DNA of 64,000 nt from Corynebacterium sp. HMSC27B11 (GTDB taxonomy: Bacteria; Actinomycetota; Actinomycetes; Mycobacteriales; Mycobacteriaceae), in assembly GCF_001815985.1 (NCBI RefSeq), contig NZ_KV823538.1:1-64000 (forward strand), given 5' to 3'. Below are positions 35,668-44,586 of the stretch, in pieces. The position numbers were made by a program, and so were the translations under genes. The notes under the pieces are model-generated. The model had not been told where the DNA came from. It saw only the letters and a program-made list of their open reading frames with translations, and made no database searches. How positions within the stretch are numbered: the first letter of the stretch is position 1; each line of letters opens with the position of its first letter.

Positions 35668-37343
35668 CGCAGGGCCTCCTCCTCAGCGCGGGCCACCCAG
35701 GAGCTGAACTCCTCGCCGGCCTCGCGCTGCTCCTTGAAGTTCTCAACGACGCGGACCACGTAGTCGCCGACGTCCTCGGAGAACACGTTGTTGCCGCGCA
35801 GCTTGTGGCCGAAGCCCGGCTCGAGGCCGACCTTGCCGCCCAGGTGCACCTGGAAGCCCTCGACGCGGTTGCCGTCCTCATCGGTCAGCACCTTGCCGGA
35901 TAGACCGATATCCGCGACCTGGGAACGGGCGCAGGAGTTCGGGCAGCCGTTCAGGGAGATCTTCAGCGGGACGTCGAGGTCGCCGACCCGCTCCTCCAGC
36001 TCGTCGACCAGCTGGATGGCGCGCTGCTTCGTCACGACGTGCGCGAGCTTGCAGAACTCCAGGCCGGTGCAGCTGATGATGTCGCGGCGGAATGCCGAAG
36101 GCTTCGCGGAGAGGCCTTCCTTCTCCAGCTCGGCGGCGAGCTTGTCTGCATTCTCCGGGGTCAGATCCAGGAAGAGCAGCTCCTTATCGGGGGTCGTGCG
36201 CAGCCGCGTGGAGCCATAGGACTCGGCGAGCTCCGCGAGACGCTGTAGCTGGGCGCCGTCGGTGTGTCCCACCGTGGGCTTGACCCCCAGGTAGACCTTG
36301 CCGTCCCGCTGCTCGTGGATACCGATGTGGTCGCGGTAGCCGGGGTACTCGCCCGGGTCCGGACCGTCGACGAGCTTGCGGCCGAGGTAGTCCTCCTCCA
36401 GCACCTTGCGGAACTTCTCGATACCCCAGTCGGCGACGAGGAACTTCAGGCGCGCGCGGTTGCGGACCTTGCGGTAGCCATAGTCGCGGAAGATGCGGAC
36501 CACGCCGGCCCACACCTCCGGGACCTCGTCCAGGGGCACCCAGGCTCCGAGGCGCTGGGAGAGCATCGGGTTGGTGGACAGCCCGCCACCGACCCAGACG
36601 TCGAAGCCGGGGCCGTGCTCCGGGTGGTTCGAGCCGATAAACGCCAGGTCCTGGATCTCGTGGGTGACGTCCTGGCGGGAGTTACCGCTAATCGCGGACT
36701 TGAACTTGCGTGGCAGGTTGTCGAACTCGCCGCTGGTAAGTAGTTCTTCCTTGATGGTGTGAATGGCCGGGGTGGCATCGATAATCTCGTCGGCAGCGAT
36801 ACCGGCGACCGGGGAGCCCAGGATGACGCGGGGGACGTCGCCGCAGCCGAAGTTGGTGTCCAGCCCGACGCCCTCGAGCTTGTCCCAGATGGTCGGGACG
36901 TCCTCGATGCGGATCCAGTGCAGCTGGACGTTCTGGCGGTCGGTGAAGTCCGCGGTATCGCGGGCGTAGTCGCTGGAAATCTCGCCGATGACGCGCAACT
37001 GCTCGCTGCTGACCAGTCCGCCGTCGAGGCGGATGCGCATCATGAAGTAATTATCCTGCAGCTCTTCGGTACTCAGCGTGGAGGTGGCCACGCCGTCGAG
37101 GCCAGGGCGGCGCTGGGTATAAAGACCGACCCACTTGAAGCGGGGCGCGAGGTCCTCCTTCGGGATGGAGTCGAAGCCCTGCTTCGCGTAGGTCCCGCGA
37201 ATGCGGTCAATGACGCCGAGGCCGGCGTCTTCTTGCTTAATCTTCTCGTCGTCGTTGAGCGGAGTAGTGCCGTCGACGAGCCACTGGCCTTGCGGCCGGG
37301 GCTTACGTTTCGGCCTCGGTCGGGTGGTGGTAGTTGCAGTCAT
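35664..37343 (-). CDS. cysI: Ferredoxin-dependent sulfite reductase CysI
   Basis: Siroheme and 4Fe-4S enzyme of 559 residues that reduces sulfite to sulfide with six electrons. Cluster and siroheme cysteines are in SCTGLEFCKLAH and LNGCPNSCARSQ; the substrate-binding arginine region DFTDRQNVQLHWIRIEDVP is present. A basic N-terminus precedes the first ferrodoxin-like domain. CTGGAGA stands before ATG 37343. It is followed by cysX in one transcript and faces the ferredoxin reductase gene across a region with two McbR-type palindromes. Confidence 0.95.
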   Translation of the reverse strand: MTATTTTRPRPKRKPRPQGQWLVDGTTPLNDDEKIKQEDAGLGVIDRIRGTYAKQGFDSIPKEDLAPRFKWVGLYTQRRPGLDGVATSTLSTEELQDNYFMMRIRLDGGLVSSEQLRVIGEISSDYARDTADFTDRQNVQLHWIRIEDVPTIWDKLEGVGLDTNFGCGDVPRVILGSPVAGIAADEIIDATPAIHTIKEELLTSGEFDNLPRKFKSAISGNSRQDVTHEIQDLAFIGSNHPEHGPGFDVWVGGGLSTNPMLSQRLGAWVPLDEVPEVWAGVVRIFRDYGYRKVRNRARLKFLVADWGIEKFRKVLEEDYLGRKLVDGPDPGEYPGYRDHIGIHEQRDGKVYLGVKPTVGHTDGAQLQRLAELAESYGSTRLRTTPDKELLFLDLTPENADKLAAELEKEGLSAKPSAFRRDIISCTGLEFCKLAHVVTKQRAIQLVDELEERVGDLDVPLKISLNGCPNSCARSQVADIGLSGKVLTDEDGNRVEGFQVHLGGKVGLEPGFGHKLRGNNVFSEDVGDYVVRVVENFKEQREAGEEFSSWVARAEEEALR

Positions 37344-37424
37344 GGTGAATTTCTCCAGTTAATCGTGCGTTGTGGCGGTCTTGCCTGGATCCGCAGCGCG
37401 GGCTGCAGATCAACCTACACTAGA

Positions 37425-37440
37425 CAGACCGTGCGGTCTA
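37425..37440. promoter_or_regulatory. McbR-type operator 1 between cysI and fpr
   Basis: CAGACCGTGCGGTCTA fits TAGAC-N6-GTCTA with one mismatch, about 80 bases upstream of cysI. Confidence 0.75.
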
Positions 37441-37508
37441 TAACTGGACACACTAAACCCCTGAGACAGGAAGTTGCAAGCAATTTCAGCAAAGCCAATT
37501 GCGTAAAA

Positions 37509-37524
37509 TAGACAATGCTGTCTA
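37509..37524. promoter_or_regulatory. McbR-type operator 2 between cysI and fpr
   Basis: TAGACAATGCTGTCTA is a perfect match to the McbR palindrome, about 110 bases upstream of the ferredoxin reductase start. The pair mirrors the pair before cysH, one perfect and one with a CAGAC half-site. Confidence 0.78.
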
Positions 37525-37632
37525 CACTCTGTTGTGATCCACCCCCCAGAATCTCGCAATCCCCTCACGGTGGGATTAGCTTGGTGGGTGAAGAATATGC
37601 ACTTAGAACCAACGATTGGACCCTGAATAAAA

Positions 37633-39096
37633 GTGTCAGACGCAGCAAAGACCACTCGTCCGCTCCGCATCGCGGTCATCGGATCCGGCCCAGCCGGCAT
37701 TTACGCATCCAACGCCCTCGCCAAGGCCACCATCCCGGAGGGCAACGGCGACACCACCTTCGACGGCGTGAGCGTGGACATCTTCGAGCGCATGCCAGCC
37801 CCATTCGGGCTCATCCGCTACGGCGTCGCACCCGACCACCCCCGCATCAAGGGCATTATCCGCTCCCTGCACCGCGTCCTCGACCAGCCGCAGATCCGCC
37901 TGTTCGGCAACGTCAACATCGGCGAGGACGTCACCCTCGAGGAGCTCAAGCAGCACTACGACTCCGTCATCTACGCCACCGGCGCGACCAAGGACCGCGA
38001 CCTCAACCTGCCGGGAGCGGAAGCCTCCCACGGTGGCGCTGAGTTCGTCGGCTTCTACGACGCCAACCCGAAGTTCTCCGAGGACTGGAACCTGGACGCC
38101 GAATCCGTCGCCGTCATCGGCGTCGGCAACGTCGGCCTCGACGTCGCGCGTGTCATCGCGAAGACCGGCGACGAACTGCTCACCACCGAAATCCCGGACA
38201 ACGTCTACGAGTCCCTGAAGAAGAACAAGGCCAAGGAGGTCCACCTCTTCGGCCGCCGCGGCCCCGCCCAGGCGAAGTTCACCCCACTGGAGCTGAAGGA
38301 GCTCAGCTACTCCGACAACATCCAGGTCATCGTCGACCCGGAGGACATCCAGTACGACGCCGCCTCCGAGGAGGCCCGCCGCGGTTCCAAGATCACCGAC
38401 ATGGTCTGCTCCCTGCTGGAGCAGTACGCCATCGCCGACCCGGGCGAGGAGCCGCACCGCGTCTACATCCACTTCTTCGAGTCTCCGAAGGAGATCAAGA
38501 CGGACGCTGAGGGCAATGTCACCGCCCTGGTCACCGAGCGCACGAAGCTCAACGGCGACGGCTCCGTCTCCACCACCGGCGAGACCCGCGAGTGGCCGGT
38601 CGGCGCGGTCTACCGCACCGTCGGCTACAAGTCCGACCAGCAGGCCGACCTGCCGTGGGACGAGAAGGAGAACGTCCTGCCGAACGTCGGCGGTCGCGTG
38701 CTTACCGAAGGCCCCACTGCGGACGGCATCGCAGGTGTGCCGGGCAGCGCCGACCCGGAGGCCGAGAAGCGCGAGACCCTGCCAGGCGTATACGCCACCG
38801 GCTGGATCCGCCGCGGCCCCGTCGGCCTGATCGGTAACACCAAGGGCGACGCCAACGAGGCCGTCGACAACCTGCTGACCGACGTCGCAAAGGGCATCGG
38901 CTTCCAGCCAGCAAAGCCGGAGCTGGAGAGCGTCGAGGAGCTGCTGCGCTCCAAGAACATCTCCTGGACCGACTGGGAGGGCTGGTACGCCCTGGACAAG
39001 CACGAGCGCGAACTCGGCGAGGCCGAGGGCCGCGAGCGCAAGAAGGTCCGCGAGTGGGACGAGATGCACCACCACTCTAAGTACACCGGGGAGTAA
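37633..39096 (+). CDS. Ferredoxin--NADP reductase (FprA type)
   Basis: Flavoprotein of 487 residues of the adrenodoxin-reductase/FprA type. FAD motif GSGPAGIYAS at the N-terminus, NADP motif GVGNVGLDVAR at about residue 160, and the C-terminal ATGWIRRGPVGLIGNTKGDA. It matches the position of C. glutamicum fpr2, beside cysI, and should supply NADPH electrons through ferredoxin (or CysX) to sulfite reductase. The start is GTG 37633. The C-terminal extension after about residue 420 includes WTDWEGWYALDKHE, normal for the family. Confidence 0.93.
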   Translation: MSDAAKTTRPLRIAVIGSGPAGIYASNALAKATIPEGNGDTTFDGVSVDIFERMPAPFGLIRYGVAPDHPRIKGIIRSLHRVLDQPQIRLFGNVNIGEDVTLEELKQHYDSVIYATGATKDRDLNLPGAEASHGGAEFVGFYDANPKFSEDWNLDAESVAVIGVGNVGLDVARVIAKTGDELLTTEIPDNVYESLKKNKAKEVHLFGRRGPAQAKFTPLELKELSYSDNIQVIVDPEDIQYDAASEEARRGSKITDMVCSLLEQYAIADPGEEPHRVYIHFFESPKEIKTDAEGNVTALVTERTKLNGDGSVSTTGETREWPVGAVYRTVGYKSDQQADLPWDEKENVLPNVGGRVLTEGPTADGIAGVPGSADPEAEKRETLPGVYATGWIRRGPVGLIGNTKGDANEAVDNLLTDVAKGIGFQPAKPELESVEELLRSKNISWTDWEGWYALDKHERELGEAEGRERKKVREWDEMHHHSKYTGE

Positions 39097-39215
39097 GCAT
39101 CCCCTGGTCGGAGCGGCAGCAAAGGCCACGCCGACCGCACCCCCACGCACACGGGGAGAGCCCAGGCCCAGTAGTTAGCAAAAACTAACATTCCTACTGC
39201 AAAGGCACAGCTCTA

Positions 39216-39242
39216 CCCCCGTTTTGCGTGGGGGTTTCCTTT
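39216..39242 (+). terminator. Terminator after the ferredoxin reductase gene
   Basis: A 6-bp stem ACCCCC / GGGGGT with a 9-base loop is followed by TTTCCTTT. It lies about 120 bases past the stop. Confidence 0.65.
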
Positions 39243-39268
39243 CCCCTTCAGAGCCCTTGTGGCTTAGG

Positions 39269-39274
39269 TAACAT
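39269..39274 (+). promoter_or_regulatory. -10 box of the GNAT gene
   Basis: TAACAT is followed by seven bases and ATG 39282, the leaderless spacing. This favours that ATG over ATG 39273 and the longer frame from 39228, which runs through the terminator region. Confidence 0.45.
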
Positions 39275-39281
39275 GCGATTC

Positions 39282-39836
39282 ATGACTCTGGAAAACGACG
39301 CCGTAGAAGAAGCACCAAAGGTCTACATCACCGGGCGAACCCTGCTGTCCATGCCCGCGTACCAGGTCCACGCCCTCTACAAGCTGCGGGTGGACGTCTT
39401 CGTTAACGAACAGCGCGCTGCGTTCCCGGAGATCGATGACCAGGACGCCCTGCCGGAGACCCACCACCTGCTGGCCTACGTCCACCCCGGCAGCGGCCCG
39501 GACTACCCGTGGGGCACCGCCGACCCCGGCTCCCCCATGCGGCTCGTGGGCACCGTGCGGGTCTTCGGACCGCCGGAGGAACAGCACATCGGCCGCCTCT
39601 GCGTCCACCCGGACCTGCGCGGCTACGGGATCGCGCACAACCTCTTCGCGCGCTCCCTGGAGGTCGTCCGCGAGCGCGCCGCAGCCCTGGATCCCACGAC
39701 CCAGAAGTCGATCGTGAAGATCGAGGCGCAGAGCCACTCAGTGCCCTTCTACGAGGGCTACGGTTTCGCTACCGTGGGCGAGCCCTTCGACGTCGAGGGC
39801 ATCGACCACGTGGAGATGCAGCTCGAGCTCGACTAG
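39282..39836 (+). CDS. GNAT-family N-acetyltransferase (ElaA-like)
   Basis: Predicted acetyltransferase of 184 residues. The N-terminal half has YKLRVDVFVNEQRAAFPEID, the signature of ElaA-like GNAT proteins. The acetyl-CoA loop is RLCVHPDLRGYGIAHNLF, followed by AQSHSVPFYEGYGF. The substrate is unknown. Its stop lies eight bases from the convergent trhO stop. Confidence 0.85.
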   Translation: MTLENDAVEEAPKVYITGRTLLSMPAYQVHALYKLRVDVFVNEQRAAFPEIDDQDALPETHHLLAYVHPGSGPDYPWGTADPGSPMRLVGTVRVFGPPEEQHIGRLCVHPDLRGYGIAHNLFARSLEVVRERAAALDPTTQKSIVKIEAQSHSVPFYEGYGFATVGEPFDVEGIDHVEMQLELD

Positions 39837-39843
39837 CCGGCGG

Positions 39844-40737
39844 CTAGCACTCCCCGCAGGTCACCGCCGGGTCGGCCGCGCAGTCCTCGCACAGCAGGAT
39901 CTGTTCGCGGCACTCGGAGTTCTCGCAGTTGTGGAAGGTATTCGTCGCCGCCCCACAGTTCTTGCAGAAGCCGAGCTGCTTCGCATCCTCGGAGAACTCC
40001 ATGTGCATGCGCTTGTCGAAGACGTACAGTGATCCCTCCCAGAGGCCCTTATCCCCGTACTTCTCGCCGTAGCGGACGATGCCGCCGTCGATCTGGTAGA
40101 CCTCCTCGAAGCCGCGGTTCTTCATCAGCGCGCTGAGGACCTCGCACCGGATTCCGCCCGTGCAGTAGCTAACGACCGGCTTGTCCTTCATCCAGTCGTA
40201 CTTGCCGCTCTCCAGTTCCTTGATGAAGTCGTGGGTGGTCTCCACGTCTGGGACGACGGCGTTCTTGAACCGGCCGATTTCGGCCTCCATCGCGTTGCGT
40301 CCGTCGAAGAAGACGACGTCGTCGCCGCGCTCCTCGACCAGCTTGTTGACCTCTTCCGGCTTCAGGTGGGTCCCTCCCCCGATGACGCCGTTCTCGTCCA
40401 CCTTCAGCTCGCCCGGCGCTCCGAAGGCGACGATCTCGTCGCGCACCTTGACCGACAGGCGCGGGAAGTCCTCCGCCCCGCCCTGCGACCACTTGAACTC
40501 CATGCCCTTGAAGCCGGGGTATTCGCGGGTGCGGCGCGCGTACTGCTTGCAGGCGTGCAAGGATCCTCCCACGGTGCCGTTGATGCCGTGTTCGGAGATG
40601 AGGATGCGCCCGGTCAGGCCGAGGTTTTCGCAGAGCTGCTTCTGCCACAGCATGATCGCCGTGGGGTCCGCGATGGGTGTGAACCAGTAGTACAGCAGGA
40701 TGCGGGATTCTTTGAGGTCGGTCGCGCTAACAGCCAT
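39844..40737 (-). CDS. trhO: tRNA uridine(34) hydroxylase TrhO (rhodanese family)
   Basis: Protein of 297 residues of the UPF0176/TrhO family, which in other bacteria makes 5-hydroxyuridine at the tRNA wobble position. Order: an N-terminal acylphosphatase-like domain ([12 protein letters not shown]), a rhodanese domain with active cysteine in [10 protein letters not shown], and a cysteine-rich C-terminal tail with four CxxC-like pairs that probably binds zinc. TACACT ends seven bases before ATG 40737 on the minus strand, so translation is probably leaderless. Confidence 0.92.
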   Translation of the reverse strand: MAVSATDLKESRILLYYWFTPIADPTAIMLWQKQLCENLGLTGRILISEHGINGTVGGSLHACKQYARRTREYPGFKGMEFKWSQGGAEDFPRLSVKVRDEIVAFGAPGELKVDENGVIGGGTHLKPEEVNKLVEERGDDVVFFDGRNAMEAEIGRFKNAVVPDVETTHDFIKELESGKYDWMKDKPVVSYCTGGIRCEVLSALMKNRGFEEVYQIDGGIVRYGEKYGDKGLWEGSLYVFDKRMHMEFSEDAKQLGFCKNCGAATNTFHNCENSECREQILLCEDCAADPAVTCGEC

Positions 40738-40804
40738 GCCTCAAAGTGTAGCCCCACCAGCGGGGACGCCCTAAACCGCCGGGAGCTGCACCAACGGTGC
40801 CGGG

Positions 40805-42118
40805 CTAGTCCACCGCAGGCTGCTCGCCCGTCGGCAGGTCGGCCTCGTCCTCGGTCGAGTGACCGGCATCCTCGGCAGTCGTGCGGTCCTCGTGGGTGGC
40901 CTCCGCTACCCGCATCTTGATGGCCCCGGCGGCATCGGCGGCGCGGTCGCGGGCGTCCTCGATCGTCTCCGCGGTGGAGACGGCCACGCCCATGCGGCGT
41001 CGGCTGTAGCCGACCGGCTTTCCGAAGAGGCGGACCTTCGTCTCCGGGACGGCGAGCGCCTCCGCCAGGCCGTGATACTCCACCGCAGCGCCTTCCGGCA
41101 GGTCCTCGCAAAGGATCACGGCGGATGCTCCCGGGGAGATCAGGGTCGTATCGATCGGCAGGCCCAGCACCGCGCGGGCGTGCAGCTCGAACTCGCTGCA
41201 GCGCTGCGTGCCAATGGTCACCATGCCCGTGTCGTGCGGCCGCGGGGAGACCTCGGAGAAGTACACATCATCGCCCTTGATGAACAGCTCCACGCCGAAC
41301 ACTCCCCGGCCGCCCAGGGCGTTGGTCACGCGTGCCGCCACCGAGCGGGCATTATCCAGCGCGGAGTCCCCCATCGTCGCGGGCTGCCAGGACTCCACAT
41401 ACTTGCCGAGGTCCTGGCGGTGGCCGATGGGCTCGCAGAACCACGTGGCGGGCTGGCCGCTGACCGGGTCGATGCTGCGCACCGTGAGCAGGGTGATCTC
41501 GTAGTCGAAGGGGACGAACTGCTCGACGATGACCCTCTCGCAGTTCACGCGCACATCGGAGAGCGCGAAGTCCCAGGCGGCGTCGAGCTCGTCGGCGCTG
41601 GCCACGTAGCTCTGGCCGCGCCCCGCGGAGGACACGACCGGCTTGACCACGCACGGGAAGCCGATCTCCTCGGCCGCGGCGTGCAGCTCCTCCGGGGTGG
41701 CGGCGAAGCGGTGCACGCCCGTGGGGATGCCGAGCTCCTCGCTGACCATCGTGCGGATCTTCTCGCGGTCCATCGTCAGCTGCGCTGCCCGCGCCGTCGG
41801 GGCGACGGTGACGGCCCCCTCGGCTTCCAGTTCGGCGAGGACGTCCACCGCCAGCGCCTCGATTTCCGGGACCACGATGTGCGGGCGGACCTCAGTGATG
41901 AGTTCGCGCAGTGCCTCGCCGTCCATGAGGTCCAACACGTGCGCGTGATTGGCCACGTTGTGTGCGGGCGCGCCCTGGTAGCGATCCACGGCGTGCACCT
42001 CCACGCCGAACCTCTGGAGGGCAATGGTCAACTCACGGCCGAGCTCACCGGCCCCCAGGATCATGACGACTGTCGCGCAGTCACTGTTGGGGGTGCCGAT
42101 CGCTTGTGGGGTGTACAT
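40805..42118 (-). CDS. purT: Formate-dependent GAR transformylase PurT
   Basis: ATP-grasp enzyme of 437 residues that formylates glycinamide ribonucleotide with formate and ATP in purine synthesis. N-terminal VMILGAGELGRELTIALQR, ATP-grasp segments VVKPVVSSAGRGQ, FGVELF and EVSPRPHDTGMVT are typical. A TAGAAT box eight bases before ATG 42118 supports this start; a TTG at 42127 lies inside the promoter. The last 40 residues form an acidic tail absent from E. coli PurT. Confidence 0.95.
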   Translation of the reverse strand: MYTPQAIGTPNSDCATVVMILGAGELGRELTIALQRFGVEVHAVDRYQGAPAHNVANHAHVLDLMDGEALRELITEVRPHIVVPEIEALAVDVLAELEAEGAVTVAPTARAAQLTMDREKIRTMVSEELGIPTGVHRFAATPEELHAAAEEIGFPCVVKPVVSSAGRGQSYVASADELDAAWDFALSDVRVNCERVIVEQFVPFDYEITLLTVRSIDPVSGQPATWFCEPIGHRQDLGKYVESWQPATMGDSALDNARSVAARVTNALGGRGVFGVELFIKGDDVYFSEVSPRPHDTGMVTIGTQRCSEFELHARAVLGLPIDTTLISPGASAVILCEDLPEGAAVEYHGLAEALAVPETKVRLFGKPVGYSRRRMGVAVSTAETIEDARDRAADAAGAIKMRVAEATHEDRTTAEDAGHSTEDEADLPTGEQPAVD

Positions 42119-42269
42119 GAAGCGCAATTCTAGCTGGCAATGCGGGCGCGTCTAATCCGCTTTCGAGATCATCACGCAGCCAGGCAGCGATCCCAGGACC
42201 TGCGAACTGCGCAGACCCGACCGCTAACACGGGCGCAACGCACAAGTGGCTTTGCCGTTCTGAGGCGCC

Positions 42270-42275
42270 CATAAT
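42270..42275 (+). promoter_or_regulatory. -10 box of the Rieske gene
   Basis: CATAAT lies six bases before ATG 42282, consistent with a leaderless transcript. Confidence 0.4.
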
Positions 42276-42281
42276 GGAGCC

Positions 42282-42737
42282 ATGAGCTCGCAGTTTTCGA
42301 ACCCCCAGCCCACTTCTGATTCGGCCACCGGCGCCGGCCAGTTCTCCTGCTCCCGCCGCAGCCTGCTGCGCGGTGCGGCTCTGGCCACGGCAGCCACGGC
42401 CGCGGGCGCGCTGCTCGCCGCCTGCGCTGGTGAGGAGACCGTAGCGAAGGCCGCGAAAACCGACATTCCGGTCGGTGGGGCGAAGATCATCGATAACTGG
42501 ATCATCGCGCAGCCGGAGAAGGATAAGTTCATGGCCTACTCCACCGAGTGCCCGCACGCCCGCGGCCGCATCGACGAGATCGCCGAGCAGGAGGGCATGA
42601 CCGTCGCGATCTGCCCAAAGCACGGCTCGGTCTTCGACACCGCCACTGGTGATGTGGTGGAGGGGCCCTCCCGCGACCCGATGGCCCTGGCCCGCGACGT
42701 CCAGGTCAACGAGGACGCCGTCGAGGTCATCAACTAG
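42282..42737 (+). CDS. Tat-exported Rieske [2Fe-2S] lipoprotein
   Basis: Small exported iron-sulfur protein of 151 residues. A twin-arginine signal (CSRRSLLRG) runs into an alanine-rich core that ends in a lipobox (LLAAC), so it should be folded and loaded with its cluster in the cytosol and then anchored outside. Rieske ligands are Cys-His in ECPHARG and Cys-x2-His in CPKHGS. It has a single Rieske domain and no catalytic partner beside it; an electron-transfer role is inferred. Confidence 0.85.
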   Translation: MSSQFSNPQPTSDSATGAGQFSCSRRSLLRGAALATAATAAGALLAACAGEETVAKAAKTDIPVGGAKIIDNWIIAQPEKDKFMAYSTECPHARGRIDEIAEQEGMTVAICPKHGSVFDTATGDVVEGPSRDPMALARDVQVNEDAVEVIN

Positions 42738-42770
42738 CGCGACCCCTCCCAGGGCCGTGGCCTGGGTGTT

Positions 42771-43889
42771 TTAATCCTGCGCGATGACGATCGAGCGGTC
42801 GCTCACCGCGTCCGCCACCCGTTGGTCGTGGCAGGTCCACAGCACCGCGGGCTTCCGATCCTGGCGTACGAAGGCGTCGATGCCCTCCAGCAGCTTGCGG
42901 TGGCCGTCCACATCCAGGCCCACCGTCGGCTCGTCGAGCAGCAGGACGTCCGGCTGGCCAGCCATCGTCGCAGCCACGAGCACCAGCCGGCGATCGGAGG
43001 TGGGAACGTCCAGGGGGTGTTCCTCGGCCCACTTCTCCAGGCCAAAGATTTCCAGCGCCTTCCGGTCGCCAGCGACCTCATCGATCACCCGGCGGTGAAG
43101 GAAGGACTGGTCCAGCGCGGTGGGCGCCCAGCCGCAGCGACCGGCAGTGATGGTGCCCTCGTAGTCCACCAGGCCGAGTGCCGCCAGCATCAAAGAGGTC
43201 TTGCCGCAGCCATTGGGCCCGGCGATGTGGGTGACCTGGCCAGCCGGGGCGTCGACCGTAAACGGCCCCAGGCCACGAACCTGGACGTTCCGGGCAGACA
43301 ACGCAACCCGCTGCGCGGCGACGTCGTCGGCACTGGCGTGAGCACTGGCCTCGTCGGAGCGGGTACGGGGAGGGAAAACCGGCAGGTCGAACTCCGGAAT
43401 CGGCCGCTGACGCAACTCGCCGTCGGAAAGCTGGAACTGCTGAACTGCTGCCTCGGATACCGCGGACGGGCGGCGATCGTAGACCGTCACCTCGCCGGGA
43501 TAGGCGTCTAGCACCTCGGCGAGCTGGTTGACCGCAGCGGTATCCAGCCCGTCCAGCGGGCAGTCGAGAACCAGCGCCCCGGGACGGGTCAACAGCGCTT
43601 GGGCGATCGCCATGCGGCGGGTCTGCCCGGTGGACAGCCGCATCGGGTCCTGGCCCGCGACGTGCTGCAAACTCCAGGTCTGAAGGGCCTGGTCCACGCG
43701 GGGGCGCATCTGCTCCCGCGACACGCCCTGTTGCTCCATGCCGAAGGCCAGCTCTTCGGCCACCGTGGCGCGCAGCAGCGAAATGTGGGCGGAGGCGTTG
43801 TTCCCCACCCAGGCGGCCCCCGTCGCCTCCGCTGCTTCCCAGGCGTGGTCCGATAGCCCATCGCCCCAGATAAAACGGGTCACTGGCAT
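42771..43889 (-). CDS. ECF transporter ATPase with two degenerate ABC halves
   Basis: Double ABC protein of 372 residues. The N-terminal half (1-170) begins after where a Walker A should be, keeps a signature motif (RLSTGQTRRMAIAQAL) and has a Walker B that reads ALVLDCPLDG, lacking the catalytic glutamate. The C-terminal half (190-372) has a good Walker A (GPNGCGKTS) and Walker B (VLLLDEPTVGLD) but its signature is reduced to TSDRRLVLVAA. The two halves together could build one complete ATP site. It lies 4 bases after the T component gene and should power the ECF transporter encoded upstream. Confidence 0.85.
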   Translation of the reverse strand: MPVTRFIWGDGLSDHAWEAAEATGAAWVGNNASAHISLLRATVAEELAFGMEQQGVSREQMRPRVDQALQTWSLQHVAGQDPMRLSTGQTRRMAIAQALLTRPGALVLDCPLDGLDTAAVNQLAEVLDAYPGEVTVYDRRPSAVSEAAVQQFQLSDGELRQRPIPEFDLPVFPPRTRSDEASAHASADDVAAQRVALSARNVQVRGLGPFTVDAPAGQVTHIAGPNGCGKTSLMLAALGLVDYEGTITAGRCGWAPTALDQSFLHRRVIDEVAGDRKALEIFGLEKWAEEHPLDVPTSDRRLVLVAATMAGQPDVLLLDEPTVGLDVDGHRKLLEGIDAFVRQDRKPAVLWTCHDQRVADAVSDRSIVIAQD

Positions 43890-43893
43890 GGCG

Positions 43894-44586
43894 CTAGCTC
43901 ACTCCAATCCAGACGATGGCCGCGCAGGTGGCGGCGATCATTCCCCAGCGCAGAACGCGCTGCCCCACCGGGTTCGCAACCGGGTTCAGCACGGTGCGCG
44001 GGCCGGGGTCCCCGATCCCAGTGCGTTGCAGGGGCCGGGCGCGCTGCGCGGCATCGTCCACCAGCCCCACGATCAGGGGCATCACGAAGTTCAGCTTCCC
44101 GCGCACCCCTGCGGTGTTCACCCCGCGGGCGGTGAACATCTGGTGCAGCGTCTCCACCCGTGCCCGGGCCATCGGATACAGCCGGATGGTCGAGCCCACG
44201 ACGTAAACGATCTTCGCGGGGAACTGCTCCTGCATCGCCCGCATCAACCGGTCCCCATCCACGAAGGAACCCAGGGTCAAACCAATCGCCGCGGCACCAA
44301 AGAGGCGCAGGGAGAGCAAGCCCGCAAGCTGCATGCCGTCGGAGGTCAGCGGACCGAAAACGGGGTGCTGACCAAACGGGGCGTGCATCAAAAACAGGCC
44401 CACGGTGGTCGGGATCGCGAGCAGCACCGCCGCGAACAGCGGGCCACGAGCAGTCCGGAAAAAGGCTGCGAGCAGGGCGGCGATCCCCAGCGCGGTGAGC
44501 GAGACAACCAGCTTGTGGGCCAGCAACACCACGACCACCGCGCAGATGGCGGCGGTCAGCGGCGTATAGGGGTGGAGTTTTCTCAC
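43894..44586 (-). CDS. ECF transporter transmembrane component EcfT
   Basis: Membrane protein of 230 residues, CbiQ/EcfT-like, with about five hydrophobic segments. The cytoplasmic coupling helices carry RLYPMARARVETLHQMFTAR, matching the conserved Ala-Arg-Gly region of T components (here TARGVNTAG). The GTG at 44586 overlaps the S component stop by four bases and is preferred to an upstream start at 44646 that would run inside the S gene. Confidence 0.82.
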   Translation of the reverse strand: MRKLHPYTPLTAAICAVVVVLLAHKLVVSLTALGIAALLAAFFRTARGPLFAAVLLAIPTTVGLFLMHAPFGQHPVFGPLTSDGMQLAGLLSLRLFGAAAIGLTLGSFVDGDRLMRAMQEQFPAKIVYVVGSTIRLYPMARARVETLHQMFTARGVNTAGVRGKLNFVMPLIVGLVDDAAQRARPLQRTGIGDPGPRTVLNPVANPVGQRVLRWGMIAATCAAIVWIGVS

